From assembly GCF_937874145.1 (NCBI RefSeq), contig NZ_CALNBI010000025.1, positions 1 to 41,197 on the forward strand: a DNA stretch of 41,197 bases. The letters run 5' to 3'. The notes beneath the pieces were generated by a model that saw nothing but the letters and a program-made list of their open reading frames with translations, had not been told where the DNA came from and did no database searches. Position 1 is the stretch's first letter; every line of letters begins with the position of its first letter. Of this stretch, positions 16,584-25,877 are shown in pieces. Both the position numbers and the translations under genes were made by a program. This DNA comes from an uncultured Chitinophaga sp. (GTDB lineage Bacteria; Bacteroidota; Bacteroidia; Chitinophagales; Chitinophagaceae).

Positions 16584-16613
16584 GCTATTGTCGGTTGATT
16601 TATTAATGAATTG

Positions 16614-18380
16614 TTATTTGGGATACTTCGGGTTCTGCAGCACATCCTTATTTCTCCTGATTTCCGTCGCCATGATCGGCGCCAGGTAATGCTTTTCGGA
16701 GAAGACGCGGTCCTGCCCGCTGTTCACCACTTTGTACGTCCAGGTGAGCGAATTGTCGGGATTAAGCTTACCCATGATGTCGATCGCATTGGCCGGGCCG
16801 GAGAAAGCGGTTTCCCCGATCTTCCAGCGGCGCACATCGTGATATCGGTGTTCTTCGAAAGCCAGCTCATAACGGCGTTCATAACGATATGCCTGCCGGA
16901 GCGCATCTCCCGTAACGGAATTATCCAAAGCCGGCATGCCGGCGCGGGTGCGGATCTGGTTGATGAGCGGGCGCGCCTTGTCATATTCCCCGAGCTCGAT
17001 ATGCGCTTCCGCCGCATTCAGCAGGATCTCGGCATAACGGAACCAGGGCCAGGCCTGGTCGCCCAGGAAGAATTGCGCATCCAGGTTGATGTCCATGAAC
17101 TTGCGCAGGTAATACCCCGTGTAGGTGCCGTTCCAGTTTTCGATCGCACTGCTGCGGGTGTCCAACCCGTTTACTACGCTGACAACGCCCTGGTCATTTT
17201 TCTTTTCCCATCGCGCAGTCTGGATTTCGCCGACCGGATCGAGGGCGATGGCATCGCTGGGGCGCTTCTTCCACTTCGCGCCATGATAAAGGATAGTAGC
17301 ATAAAAACGCGGATCGCGGTTGACATAGGGCTTAGCCGCATGTGCGGTATTGGCCCAGCTGAAAGGCGTGCCGTCGTTCATCTGGTAACCGGACACGAAG
17401 TTTTCCAGCGGCACGTTTCCGCCCCAGTTGTGATAGCCGTTGGGACCGTTGAATTTATCATGCGAAGTGCCCTGGAACTGTCGGTTGAAGTACCGGGAAT
17501 AAATGATCTCCGAATTATCCTTGTCCAGGAATACCCGCGTGTAATTGTCCACCGGATTGGATGTGGGCTTATACAGCGTAAACACGTTCGAGTCAATGAT
17601 GGCCTGCGCGGCTGCGAGCGCCTTTTTGTAACGGTCTTCAGCGCTCACGCCCTCGTACCAGGTAAATGGCTGCTTCTCGATCGGGTCGGTAAACAGCGGG
17701 CTGGCGGCAAACAACAGGATCCGTGATTTCAACGCATGTGCGGCATATTTGGTAGCGCGCCCGGGTTGCTCGTGGCGGACCGGCAGGATGCTGATCGCCT
17801 TGTCGCAGTCTTCCACGATGAAATCGACGCATTCCTTAAACGATGCGCGCGGGATCAGCATGGCCGCACGGTCTTCCAGGGAGAAAGGCTGCTTTACCAA
17901 CGGCACCCCGCCCCAGAATTTCACCAGCATATGATAGAAGTAGGCCCGCATGAAGTGCACTTCCCCCGTCAGGCGGTCCTTCTGCGCCTGGTCGGTAAAC
18001 GGAACCTTGTCTACCATTTCGAAGAAAATATTACAGTTCCGGATCGCGCGGTAATGCTTCTCCCATTCGCCGAACTGCGTGCCGATGGCGCCCAGCGCGT
18101 CGGGCGACAGCGCTTCGGTTACCACCGTCTGCGTTTCATAATTGTGAATAAACCGGCTTTCATCCGAAATGGAACTGATCATCACCTCATTAAAGCCATG
18201 CCGCATCTGCAGGTACAGGTTGTTGACGTAAGCCACCACCAGCGCGGGGTCTTTCCATACGTCTTCGTCCCGGTAATCGTTCAGCGGCTTCTTATTCAGC
18301 AGGTCTTTGTTGCACGCGCCTGACACCAGTAGCATCGCCGCGAGGAACATATATGTAAAGTGTTGGAATAATCTTTTCAT
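16614..18380 (-). CDS. SusD/RagB-family outer-membrane nutrient-binding lipoprotein
   Basis: 588 residues. The N-terminal signal ends with lipobox SGAC (Cys23), followed by NKDLLNKKP, the usual SusD start. The C-terminal half has the SusD signature WFRYAEILLNAAEAHIELGEYDKARPLINQIRTRAG and a RRYELAFEEHRYHDVRRWKI segment. SusD proteins lid the SusC channel and bind glycans or other nutrients at the cell surface. The start lies 12 bp after the SusC stop, a tight operon. The substrate cannot be told from the sequence; no glycosidase, ECF sigma or anti-sigma gene adjoins the pair. Confidence 0.95.
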   Translation of the reverse strand: MKRLFQHFTYMFLAAMLLVSGACNKDLLNKKPLNDYRDEDVWKDPALVVAYVNNLYLQMRHGFNEVMISSISDESRFIHNYETQTVVTEALSPDALGAIGTQFGEWEKHYRAIRNCNIFFEMVDKVPFTDQAQKDRLTGEVHFMRAYFYHMLVKFWGGVPLVKQPFSLEDRAAMLIPRASFKECVDFIVEDCDKAISILPVRHEQPGRATKYAAHALKSRILLFAASPLFTDPIEKQPFTWYEGVSAEDRYKKALAAAQAIIDSNVFTLYKPTSNPVDNYTRVFLDKDNSEIIYSRYFNRQFQGTSHDKFNGPNGYHNWGGNVPLENFVSGYQMNDGTPFSWANTAHAAKPYVNRDPRFYATILYHGAKWKKRPSDAIALDPVGEIQTARWEKKNDQGVVSVVNGLDTRSSAIENWNGTYTGYYLRKFMDINLDAQFFLGDQAWPWFRYAEILLNAAEAHIELGEYDKARPLINQIRTRAGMPALDNSVTGDALRQAYRYERRYELAFEEHRYHDVRRWKIGETAFSGPANAIDIMGKLNPDNSLTWTYKVVNSGQDRVFSEKHYLAPIMATEIRRNKDVLQNPKYPK

Positions 18381-18392
18381 GACGCTTGGTTT

Positions 18393-21300
18393 TTATAAAG
18401 TGAGGTTAAGGCCGACGTTGAAGATGCGCGTTTGCGGATAGAACTGGCCGCTGCCGGACGGTGATTCCGGGTCAAAAATCTTCACTTTGTCGAACGTGAC
18501 GAGGTTCTGGCCGCTCACGTAAATACGCAGATCTTCGATCCCTACGCGTTTGCGGAGGCTTTCGGGGATGGTGTACCCCAGTTCCACCGTCTTCAGCCGC
18601 AGGTAATCGGTGTTCCAGAACCAGAAAGTGTTGGCGCGGCTTACCCAGTACTCACGGTCACGGTCGTACGGCCTTGGCATCGTTGCATCGATATTATCCG
18701 GCGTCCAGCGGTCGTTGGCGATCTTCATGGGGAAGTTGCCGATCAGCCCGGATTCCGTACGGATGTACTGGCTCGATCCCGTGGCGCCCTGCCAAAGCAT
18801 GGTAACATCAAAATTGCGGTAGTTGGCCGCGAGGGTAAGGCCGTAGTTCCAGGTGGGGTATTCCGACCGGTCTACCCGGATGCGGTCCAGGTCGGTGATT
18901 TCGTTGTCGGGCTTCAGGCCGCCGGTTCCTGCGATGTCTTCGAAAATAATATCGCCTGCCCTGGCGCCGCCCACACGGGGATAGCTTTGCACATGCGCGT
19001 CGTCTCGGAAAATACCGATGGCTTTGTAATACAGCGGCGCGCCGATTTGTTTGCCGGTCACCTTCTGCCATTCGGGCGTATTCGGTGCTTCGTCCCAGTT
19101 CACGATCTTGTTTTTCGCATGCGAGATATTCGCGATGATCTCGTACGTGAATTTGCGCACGGTGCGCTTGTGCGAAAGGTGGATATCCACGCCTTTATTT
19201 TTCACTTCCCCGATGTTTTCGTCCGGCAGCGTCATGCCGGTGTACAGGGGGATGGAAGCCTGGCGGGGCGCGAGGATGTCTTTACGATGTGTGAAGAAGA
19301 ACTCCGCTTCTACGCCGATCAAACCGTTGAAGAGCTTCGTTTCCAGCGCGATGTCGGTGTTGTTCGAACGCTCCCAGGTGATGAACGGGTTGGGGATGGT
19401 GGAAGGGTTGATGGCGCTGTTGGGCGTACCGCCGAAAACAGGGCCGTTCGGGATGATGTTGTAAGTCTGTACATACTGGAAAGCCCTGATCAGGTCGTTC
19501 CCCATCTGCCCGTACGACGCCCGGATCTTAAAATAATCCATCGTGGTGCCGAAGGTGGATTTCCAGAAAGGCTCGCTGCTCATCACCCAGCCGGCAGAAA
19601 CGCCGGGGAAGAAGCCGAACCTGCGCCCTTCAGGGAAGTTCTGCGATCCATCGTACCGCCAGTTGAAATCGAACAGGTATTTCTCGGAGAAGTTGTAGGA
19701 CAAACGGCCAAAATAATTGAGGCGCGCGTATTCAAAACCGCTGCCACTGTTGTCTTTTTCGTCATTCGAACCGGCGTTGATCTGGTCTACCGAGGTGGAC
19801 AGGTAATACTTCCGCCGCAGCCAGGCCGCATCGCCTTTCTGCTCACTGCGTTCGATCGCGAAGATCGCGCCTACATTGTGTTTCCCGAATGTCCGGAGGT
19901 AGTTGATCTTACCGTTGAGCGTTATATTCTGTCCCTGGTTGAACCACTCGTCCAGCTCGGGTGCCGCCACGCCGCGGTTGGAACCTGAAACCTGGGGCTG
20001 GCCGTTGCCGTCGAACCCGTTGAAGGAATACAGGGTCCAGGGTTTGATGAAGCGTTTGTTGAAATTGAAGTTCTGGTCGAGCGCGAAGTTGGCGTCGAGG
20101 AAGAGGCCTTCCACCTGCGGGATGTACAGGATCGCGCCGAGGTTGGAGTTGATGACGTAGGTTTTGTCGCGCTGGTAACCGATCTGGTTGGTACTGGTTA
20201 CCACGGGATTGTCGCCGTATTCGATATCCGGCCCGGGAAGCCCGTTCGGCCAGATGGCGGCTTCGGTGGGGCGGCCGCGGAGCAGCGCGCGGAAGATGGA
20301 ACCGGCGCTCCTGGGCGGGAAATTCCTGTCTTCCAGCCGGCCCGCCACATCGAGGCGAACGGTGAAATACTTGTTGACGTTGGCGTCCAGGTTGATGCGG
20401 ACGTTATGCTGCCGGTATTTGGTGGCGCTTTCCTTGAAAATACCATCCTGGAAAAGCGTCCCCAGCGAAAGGAAGTAAATGAATTTGTCGGACCCGCCGC
20501 GCAGCGAGAGGTCGTGACGGTTCTGGCTGCTGAGGGGCTTCACCACCGCGTCCACCCAATCGGTGTTGGGGTGCGTCCAGGGATCGGAGCCGGAAGCGAA
20601 CTTCTGAATGTCTTCGTCTGTAAATGGCGCCGCCGCACCGGAATTGACGTTGATTTCGTTCACGATTTTGGCATACGTGGGCGCGTCCGCCATCTCGGGG
20701 ATACGCGTGGGCTGCGTGAAAGCCTGGTTGAAGCTGTAGCTCAGCGATGGCTTGCCCGATTTACCGCGTTTGGTAGTGATGAGGATAACGCCGTTGGCCG
20801 CGCGGGAGCCGAAAATCGCGGCCGATGCGTCTTTCAACACCGAAATATTCTCGATGTCGTTAGGATTCAGCCGCTGGAACCCGTCGCGCGGGATGCCATC
20901 GATCACCACAAGCGGATCGGAGTTGTTGAAAGTGGACCGGCCGCGGATGAGGATCCGGGAACCGTCGTAACCGGGCTCGCCGCTGTTGTTGAGGGCCATC
21001 AGCCCGGAAACGCGGCCCACCAATGCGTTGGAAACGTTCACTGTTGGCGCTTGCTTGATTTCGTCCCCTTTTACAGTGCTCACCGATCCGGTTTTGGTAA
21101 CCTTCTTGGTGGTGCCATATCCCGTTACCACGTACTCGTCGAGCTGGCTCTCGGTCTCTTTGAGCGTGATGGTGACGGTGCTGGCGCCCTGTACGGGGAA
21201 CTCCTGGCTTTCGTACCCGATGAATTGCAGTACCAGCACGGCATTGGGCTCCACGCCGGGCAGCGTGAAATTCCCTTTTTCATCCGTAACCGTGCCTTTG

Positions 21301-21488
21301 GTCGTTCCCTTCACCACAACCGTCACGCCGGGCAACGACACGTTCTTCGCGTCCCTGACTTTGCCTCTGACCGTGAGCTGCTGGGTAGATTGGGATGTGG
21401 ATTGAGCGTGGGAGACGGGCATGTCTCCTGAAAAGACGGCGAGCACAGCCATGAGCATGGCTCCGCCATAACGTGGAATTCTTCGCAT
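18393..21488 (-). CDS. SusC/RagA-family TonB-linked outer-membrane transporter
   Basis: 1031 residues. Signal peptide ~1-28; carboxypeptidase-regulatory-like domain ~38-115 (VRGKVRDAKNVSLPGVTVVV; GTVTDEKGNFTLPGVEPNA); TonB-box region DEYVVTGYGTTKK ~116-128; plug with LVGRVSGLMALNNSGEPGYD and the SusC signature GSRAANGVILITTKRGKSG near 230; then a 22-strand-type beta-barrel ending in NVGLNLTL. There is no N-terminal STN domain, so direct signalling to an anti-sigma factor is unlikely. It imports the ligand held by SusD using TonB energy. Its 5' side is a 295-bp repeat-rich intergenic region shared with a divergent lipoprotein gene. Confidence 0.96.
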   Translation of the reverse strand: MRRIPRYGGAMLMAVLAVFSGDMPVSHAQSTSQSTQQLTVRGKVRDAKNVSLPGVTVVVKGTTKGTVTDEKGNFTLPGVEPNAVLVLQFIGYESQEFPVQGASTVTITLKETESQLDEYVVTGYGTTKKVTKTGSVSTVKGDEIKQAPTVNVSNALVGRVSGLMALNNSGEPGYDGSRILIRGRSTFNNSDPLVVIDGIPRDGFQRLNPNDIENISVLKDASAAIFGSRAANGVILITTKRGKSGKPSLSYSFNQAFTQPTRIPEMADAPTYAKIVNEINVNSGAAAPFTDEDIQKFASGSDPWTHPNTDWVDAVVKPLSSQNRHDLSLRGGSDKFIYFLSLGTLFQDGIFKESATKYRQHNVRINLDANVNKYFTVRLDVAGRLEDRNFPPRSAGSIFRALLRGRPTEAAIWPNGLPGPDIEYGDNPVVTSTNQIGYQRDKTYVINSNLGAILYIPQVEGLFLDANFALDQNFNFNKRFIKPWTLYSFNGFDGNGQPQVSGSNRGVAAPELDEWFNQGQNITLNGKINYLRTFGKHNVGAIFAIERSEQKGDAAWLRRKYYLSTSVDQINAGSNDEKDNSGSGFEYARLNYFGRLSYNFSEKYLFDFNWRYDGSQNFPEGRRFGFFPGVSAGWVMSSEPFWKSTFGTTMDYFKIRASYGQMGNDLIRAFQYVQTYNIIPNGPVFGGTPNSAINPSTIPNPFITWERSNNTDIALETKLFNGLIGVEAEFFFTHRKDILAPRQASIPLYTGMTLPDENIGEVKNKGVDIHLSHKRTVRKFTYEIIANISHAKNKIVNWDEAPNTPEWQKVTGKQIGAPLYYKAIGIFRDDAHVQSYPRVGGARAGDIIFEDIAGTGGLKPDNEITDLDRIRVDRSEYPTWNYGLTLAANYRNFDVTMLWQGATGSSQYIRTESGLIGNFPMKIANDRWTPDNIDATMPRPYDRDREYWVSRANTFWFWNTDYLRLKTVELGYTIPESLRKRVGIEDLRIYVSGQNLVTFDKVKIFDPESPSGSGQFYPQTRIFNVGLNLTL

Positions 21489-21539
21489 AACTGTAACGTG
21501 TTAGGTTTGGGTCAAAAAAATAGTAACTGGTCTGGTGAC

Positions 21540-21604
21540 GATTCAGACACTCGATTCAGATTTTTGATTCAAATTTTCGATTCAGATTTTTGATTCAGCA
21601 ATAA
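21540..21604. repeat. Five 13-bp iterons upstream of susC
   Basis: GATTCA begins at 21540, 21553, 21566, 21579 and 21592, a strict 13-bp period; most units read GATTCAGATTTTT. On the susC (minus) strand the unit is TGAATC(A/G)AAAAT(C/T). The array ends about 50 bp before the susC start codon, so it lies either in the promoter or in the mRNA leader. Confidence 0.9.
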
Positions 21605-21607
21605 AGG

Positions 21608-21673
21608 TTTTCAAATACACGGATTTTCAAACAACACGGTTTTTCAAGATTCAGATATATAACTCGATTCAGA
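21608..21673. repeat. Second repeat set: TTTTCAA x3 and GATTCAGA x2
   Basis: TTTTCAAA/G occurs at 21608, 21624 and 21641 (16- and 17-bp spacing, with CACGG before the last two). Two further GATTCAGA copies lie at 21648 and 21666 (18-bp spacing). A -7-like TGTATTTG on the minus strand (21612-21619) falls within this set and is the best, though weak, susC promoter candidate. Confidence 0.75.
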
Positions 21674-21704
21674 CAGATCGTTAAGTTATCAAGTTTTTCT
21701 TTAA

Positions 21705-21753
21705 ATATTTTCTAAATAAGTGTAATTCATACATAATAAACTTTAGAAAATAT
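21705..21753. repeat. 12-bp perfect inverted repeat between susC and the lipoprotein gene
   Basis: ATATTTTCTAAA (21705-21716) and TTTAGAAAATAT (21742-21753) are exact inverse copies separated by 25 bp, 30 bp before the lipoprotein start. It could be a paired operator for a dimeric regulator or an RNA hairpin. Confidence 0.75.
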
Positions 21754-21783
21754 CCGGTAACTTAGTACTGTTACTGCATATTC

Positions 21784-22419
21784 ATGAAAGTGAGACTATT
21801 ACTGGCCGTGGCAGCATTGGCCTTCGTGTCCTGCAAAAAGGAAAAAAGCCAGGAAGACCCGTTTAAGGGTCAAACCTGCGATTATGCGCCCTATTCCGAC
21901 GGCGCCACGTTTTCCTATAATATGGTCGATGGAACCAGCGATACGCTCCGGTTTTCCCTCAAAGCCACCGGCGATTCCACGCTGAACGGCGAAGTCTGGC
22001 GCGTATTGGAGGATATGGACGATGGAACAAAAGGCCTTTTCCGTTGCGGCAACGGGATGTATGAACAGTTTGCGGACTTCTCCGGCATCCCCGGCGCGCC
22101 TGCCGATCCGGTCCGCAGCGTTTACCTGCGCGAAAACGTCAACCTCGGCGGCTCCTGGACGGAAATGATGCTGATCGATATACCGATGGCCGGTTCTGTC
22201 AATGCCACCATTACACATACCATTATGCAGAAAGGGACGGCGAAGGAAGTGGCCGGGCAACGGTTCGAAAGCGTGATCGGCGTCCGGACGGAAGTTTCCG
22301 TGCCGCCGCTGGTGCCCGCGCAAACAGTGCTCACCAGCTTTTACGCTAAAGGCGTGGGGCTGATCGAGGCAGATACCGAGACTGATACGACCTACATCGT
22401 TTCCTACAATATTCCCTGA
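21784..22419 (+). CDS. Putative lipoprotein of unknown function
   Basis: 211 residues. The signal peptide ends at a lipobox with Cys17 (FVSC), followed by KKEKSQED, the charged stretch typical of Bacteroidota surface-exported lipoproteins. The mature part is beta-rich and acidic with a TCDYAPYSDGATFSY start; I recognise no domain. It is divergent from susC and shares its repeat-rich upstream region, so coregulation with the SusCD pair is plausible. The gene ends 8 bp from the convergent AlkA-like gene. Confidence 0.75.
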   Translation: MKVRLLLAVAALAFVSCKKEKSQEDPFKGQTCDYAPYSDGATFSYNMVDGTSDTLRFSLKATGDSTLNGEVWRVLEDMDDGTKGLFRCGNGMYEQFADFSGIPGAPADPVRSVYLRENVNLGGSWTEMMLIDIPMAGSVNATITHTIMQKGTAKEVAGQRFESVIGVRTEVSVPPLVPAQTVLTSFYAKGVGLIEADTETDTTYIVSYNIP

Positions 22420-22427
22420 TAATCCAT

Positions 22428-23039
22428 TTATTTTTCACCATCCTTCCAGGCCCAGAGGTACCGGCATGCGTGCGTGCGGTAGGGCGCCCATTTGGCGGAC
22501 AGTTCCAGCAGCCGGAGGCGGTGCTGTTTCTTGTCGGCGGGGTCCAGCTTGTAAAGCAGCGTCATCGCCTGTTGGATGCCGAGGTCGTCGGGGGAGAAAA
22601 TATCTTCGCGGCCGAGGTAAAACATCAGCAGCATTTCGACCGTCCACCTGCCCACGCCTTTGATGCGGGTGAGGTATCCGATCGCTTCTTCGTCCGACAT
22701 TTTGCGGAGGCGCGCGTCGGTGAGTTTTTCTTCGATCACGAAGCGGGCCACGTTATGGACGTATGAAACTTTCGCGTTGGAAAGCCCGATGGCGCGGAGG
22801 GTTTCGGGCGGCGTGTCAAGAATCTGTTGAGGTTTGGGTTCCCTGCCGCCGTAGAGCGCCAGGAACCTGCCGTAGATCACCTCCGCCACGCGGGTGGAAA
22901 GCTGCTGGCTCATGATGGAACCGATCAGCTTCAGCGCGATGTTTTTCCGCACCGGCAGCACGGCCAGCGGGGCGGAGACGATCTTTTGCAGTTTTTTATC
23001 CTTACGAAGATGCTGGATGTAAACTTCGTGCGGTGTCAT
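22428..23039 (-). CDS. DNA-3-methyladenine glycosylase, AlkA/HhH-GPD family
   Basis: 203 residues. The helix-hairpin-helix YLTRIKGVGRWTVEMLLMFYL (~122-142) is followed by REDIFSPDDLGIQQ, placing the catalytic Asp at 152 as in AlkA. The upstream SIMSQQLSTRVAEVIYGRF helix is also family-typical. It excises alkylated purines from DNA, leaving an abasic site. It lacks the N-terminal beta domain of E. coli AlkA and is of the short type. The start is 9 bp after the cysS stop, so the two are cotranscribed. Confidence 0.9.
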   Translation of the reverse strand: MTPHEVYIQHLRKDKKLQKIVSAPLAVLPVRKNIALKLIGSIMSQQLSTRVAEVIYGRFLALYGGREPKPQQILDTPPETLRAIGLSNAKVSYVHNVARFVIEEKLTDARLRKMSDEEAIGYLTRIKGVGRWTVEMLLMFYLGREDIFSPDDLGIQQAMTLLYKLDPADKKQHRLRLLELSAKWAPYRTHACRYLWAWKDGEK

Positions 23040-23048
23040 ATCAAGTCA

Positions 23049-24545
23049 TTAATCGATGGCGTACGACACGGTCCCGTCTTTCTCGTCTTTCAGCTGTATG
23101 CCGATAGCCTGCAGCTGGTTGCGGATTTTGTCGGAAGTCGCGTAATCTTTCCTGCCTTTGGCTTCTTTCCGGATATCGATCAGGAGCTGCAGCACGCCGT
23201 CGAGCTTGCCGGTATCGGCGGTTTCTTCGGAGCGCATCCCCAGGATATCGACCAGGTACGTCTGCCAGGTGGTTTTGAGCAGGGCGAAAGTGGATTCGCT
23301 GATCTCGTGCATCTTCACCTGTCCGCCGCGGAGCGAATTGATTATGGGCGCCAGCTCGAAGAGGTTGGCGAGCACGCGGGCGGTGCTGATGTCGTCGTTC
23401 ATGGCGGTGGCGCAATCGTCGCAGAAGGCGCGCACCTGCTTGTCGAGCTCTTCGTTGATGGGCGCTCCGTTGCCGGTGTATGCCAGTTTCTGGAGCGTTT
23501 CGAAAGCGGCCCAGAGGCGCGCGAGCCCTTTTTCCGCGGCCTGCAGCGCTTCGTTGGAGAAGTCGAGCGTGGAGCGGTAATGGGTCTGCAGGATGAAGAA
23601 ACGGATGGTCATGGGGCTGTAGCCTTGTTCCAGCAGCGGGTGCGTGCCGGCGAAGAGGTCCGTCAGGCGGATCACGTTGCCGTAGCTTTTCCCCATCTTC
23701 TTTCCGTTGATGGTGATCATGTTGTTATGCACCCAGTAACGGGCCATCATATCGCCGTGCGCTACGGTGCTTTGGGCGATTTCGCATTCGTGGTGGGGGA
23801 ACTGGAGGTCCATGCCGCCGCCGTGAATGTCGAACTGCGTGCCCAGGTACTTTTTGCTCATGGCCGAGCACTCGATATGCCATCCGGGGAAGCCGTCGCC
23901 CCAGGGGCTTGGCCAGCGCATGAGGTGCTCGGGCGGCGCTTTTTTCCACAGCGCGAAGTCGACCTTGTTCCGCTTCTCGTCCTGGTTGTCGAGCTCGCGG
24001 GTGGTCTCCAGCTGGTCTTCGATGACGCGGCCGCTGAGGATGCCGTAATGGTGCTGTTCGGAATATTTCTTCACGTCGAAGTACACCGATCCGTTGGCTT
24101 CGTAAGCGAAGCCGTCGGCGATGATCTTCTTGATCATTTCGATCTGTTCCACGATATGGCCGGTGGCCGTGGGCTCGATGCTGGGCGGAAGGTTGTTGAG
24201 GCGTTCCATCGCCCAATGGAAGATATTGGTATATTTCTGCACCAGTTCCATGGGCTCCAGCTTCTCCAGCAGCGCGCCTTTAGCGATCTTGTCTTCCGCA
24301 TCCCTTCCTTCTTCCTCAAAATGCCCGGCATCGGTGATATTGCGGACATACCGCACTTTGTAGCCGAGATGGATCAGGTACCGCTGCAACACGTCGAACG
24401 TGATGTACGGGCGCGCATGGCCAAGGTGAGACTCCCCCGAAACGGTGGGCCCGCACACATACATGCCCACGTGACCGGGGTACAAGGGTGTGAAAACTTC
24501 TTTTTGTCGGCTTAGGGTATTGTGTAGTTTAAGCTGTTCTGACAT
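23049..24545 (-). CDS. cysS: Cysteinyl-tRNA synthetase
   Basis: 498 residues, class Ia. The HIGH motif appears as HLGH at 40-43 and KMSKS as KMGKS at 283-287. Zinc ligands Cys31, Cys226, His251 and Glu255 (in QFPHHECE) are present. WHIECSAMSKKYLGTQFDIHGGG is the family signature. It charges tRNA-Cys with cysteine. It lies downstream of two EEP-family genes on the same strand and directly upstream of the AlkA-like gene. Confidence 0.97.
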   Translation of the reverse strand: MSEQLKLHNTLSRQKEVFTPLYPGHVGMYVCGPTVSGESHLGHARPYITFDVLQRYLIHLGYKVRYVRNITDAGHFEEEGRDAEDKIAKGALLEKLEPMELVQKYTNIFHWAMERLNNLPPSIEPTATGHIVEQIEMIKKIIADGFAYEANGSVYFDVKKYSEQHHYGILSGRVIEDQLETTRELDNQDEKRNKVDFALWKKAPPEHLMRWPSPWGDGFPGWHIECSAMSKKYLGTQFDIHGGGMDLQFPHHECEIAQSTVAHGDMMARYWVHNNMITINGKKMGKSYGNVIRLTDLFAGTHPLLEQGYSPMTIRFFILQTHYRSTLDFSNEALQAAEKGLARLWAAFETLQKLAYTGNGAPINEELDKQVRAFCDDCATAMNDDISTARVLANLFELAPIINSLRGGQVKMHEISESTFALLKTTWQTYLVDILGMRSEETADTGKLDGVLQLLIDIRKEAKGRKDYATSDKIRNQLQAIGIQLKDEKDGTVSYAID

Positions 24546-24631
24546 ATCAAAAGGTTCGAGGGGCGAATTTCGTATTTTATCACCCTAATTTCGAATTTTT
24601 TAGCCAAAAGGCGCCGACAAACTTATGAATC

Positions 24632-25753
24632 CTATTCATCCTCCCCGAGCCGCAGGTTGGTGATCACGGGGTAATGATCGCTGAGGTCGGTTTGGATGGT
24701 TCGGAAGCCGTGGATGTAAAAAGCGGGGTCTGCAAAGATGTAATCGATCCTAAGCGTGGGCGAGATGCCGGAGAAAGTTCTGCCGACACCGCTGCCTTTC
24801 TGCAGGAAAGCGTCGTTCAGGTTGCCGCGGATGGTGTAATAGGTATAACTGGCCGGGGTGTCGTTGAAATCGCCGCAAACCACCACCGGGTGCGGGCTGG
24901 TCCGGATGAAACCGGCTACGATATTGGCCTGGCGGCTCCGGCGGATATAAGCGTCCCGCATTTTGTTCATGATGCCGCGCGTGGCCACGAGCCCCGTGTC
25001 TTTCTGGGCCTTCACCTTGTTGATCGACTGGTAATCTTCCTTGTTGAAACGGAAGGATTCCAGGTGCATGTTCACGATGCGGATGGTATCTTCTCCTTTC
25101 AGGATATCGGCGTAAATGAGGCTTTCGCCCAGCGGGCCGCTGGACAATTTAACCTTGTCTGACCGGATGATGGGGAATTTCGAGAAGATGATGGACCCCC
25201 AGTGCTGGGTGCCGTTCCGGTTGAAATCGCTCGAAAAAAAACGGTGCGGCATATCCAGCTCCCGCGAAATATCCTCCCGGTTATTGAAATCGTTCTTCTT
25301 TTCCGAAGTATAAAAATCCTGCAGGCAGAGCACATCCGGCTCAAACCGTTCTATCAGCCTGAAAATGGAATCCCGCACGGGCTTGCTGTTCTTTTGGCTG
25401 TACAACCCGAACAAAGCCACGTTGAAACTCATCACGTTAAAGCTCCCGTCCGGCCGGTCGGCCGTATCCCAGTTCTGCGGCCAGCGCAGCGCCACGAAGG
25501 ATGAAACCGATTTCCAGCCGAGCAGCATGGCCACCAGTGGGATGAGCGCATACCGCGCGTGGAAAATCAGCCAGAATACGAGGAACAATACGAGGATACC
25601 CAGCAGGAAGGGGAAACCCAGCGTGAGGAAACTGATCGGCCAAAACCTTTCCGGGGAAATAAAAGGGACCAGGCAGGCAAGCAGAAAAAACACCACAACA
25701 AGGATATTCACCGTCAGGAAAAATCCTTTTGTAAAAAGTCGTAAAAATTTCAA
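24632..25753 (-). CDS. Membrane-anchored endonuclease/exonuclease/phosphatase (EEP) family protein, copy 1
   Basis: 373 residues starting at TTG 25753; the frame closes at a TAA 10 codons upstream with no ATG. About three membrane helices lie in the first ~95 residues, then an EEP (DNase I-like) domain: SFNVALFG, DVLCLQDF (Asp where Glu is common), NMHLESFR, VVCGDFNDTPASYTY, RIDYIFADP and the terminal SDHYP with Asp359-His360. All other metal and catalytic residues are in place. Substrates of such membrane EEP proteins are unknown; phosphodiester or phosphomonoester cleavage outside the cytoplasm is likely. It is paralogous to the next gene. Confidence 0.85.
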   Translation of the reverse strand: MKFLRLFTKGFFLTVNILVVVFFLLACLVPFISPERFWPISFLTLGFPFLLGILVLFLVFWLIFHARYALIPLVAMLLGWKSVSSFVALRWPQNWDTADRPDGSFNVMSFNVALFGLYSQKNSKPVRDSIFRLIERFEPDVLCLQDFYTSEKKNDFNNREDISRELDMPHRFFSSDFNRNGTQHWGSIIFSKFPIIRSDKVKLSSGPLGESLIYADILKGEDTIRIVNMHLESFRFNKEDYQSINKVKAQKDTGLVATRGIMNKMRDAYIRRSRQANIVAGFIRTSPHPVVVCGDFNDTPASYTYYTIRGNLNDAFLQKGSGVGRTFSGISPTLRIDYIFADPAFYIHGFRTIQTDLSDHYPVITNLRLGEDE

Positions 25754-25877
25754 CAGGTCAAATGTTTGGCTGCTATAAATTTAAGTCATTAATTGACAAT
25801 ACGTTAATAATTGTAAAGTCGGGTTGTGGAACAGCCGGTTTCGTATGTGAAAACTCTTTATTGTGTGACAAACGCAG

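Noticed and set aside
21540..21673. CRISPR array
   Set aside because: The repeats are 8-13 bp with no unique spacers and no cas genes are present; they are iteron-like.
22827..24515. A 562-codon plus-strand open frame
   Set aside because: Antisense to cysS and the AlkA-like gene; the opposite strand carries all class Ia synthetase motifs.
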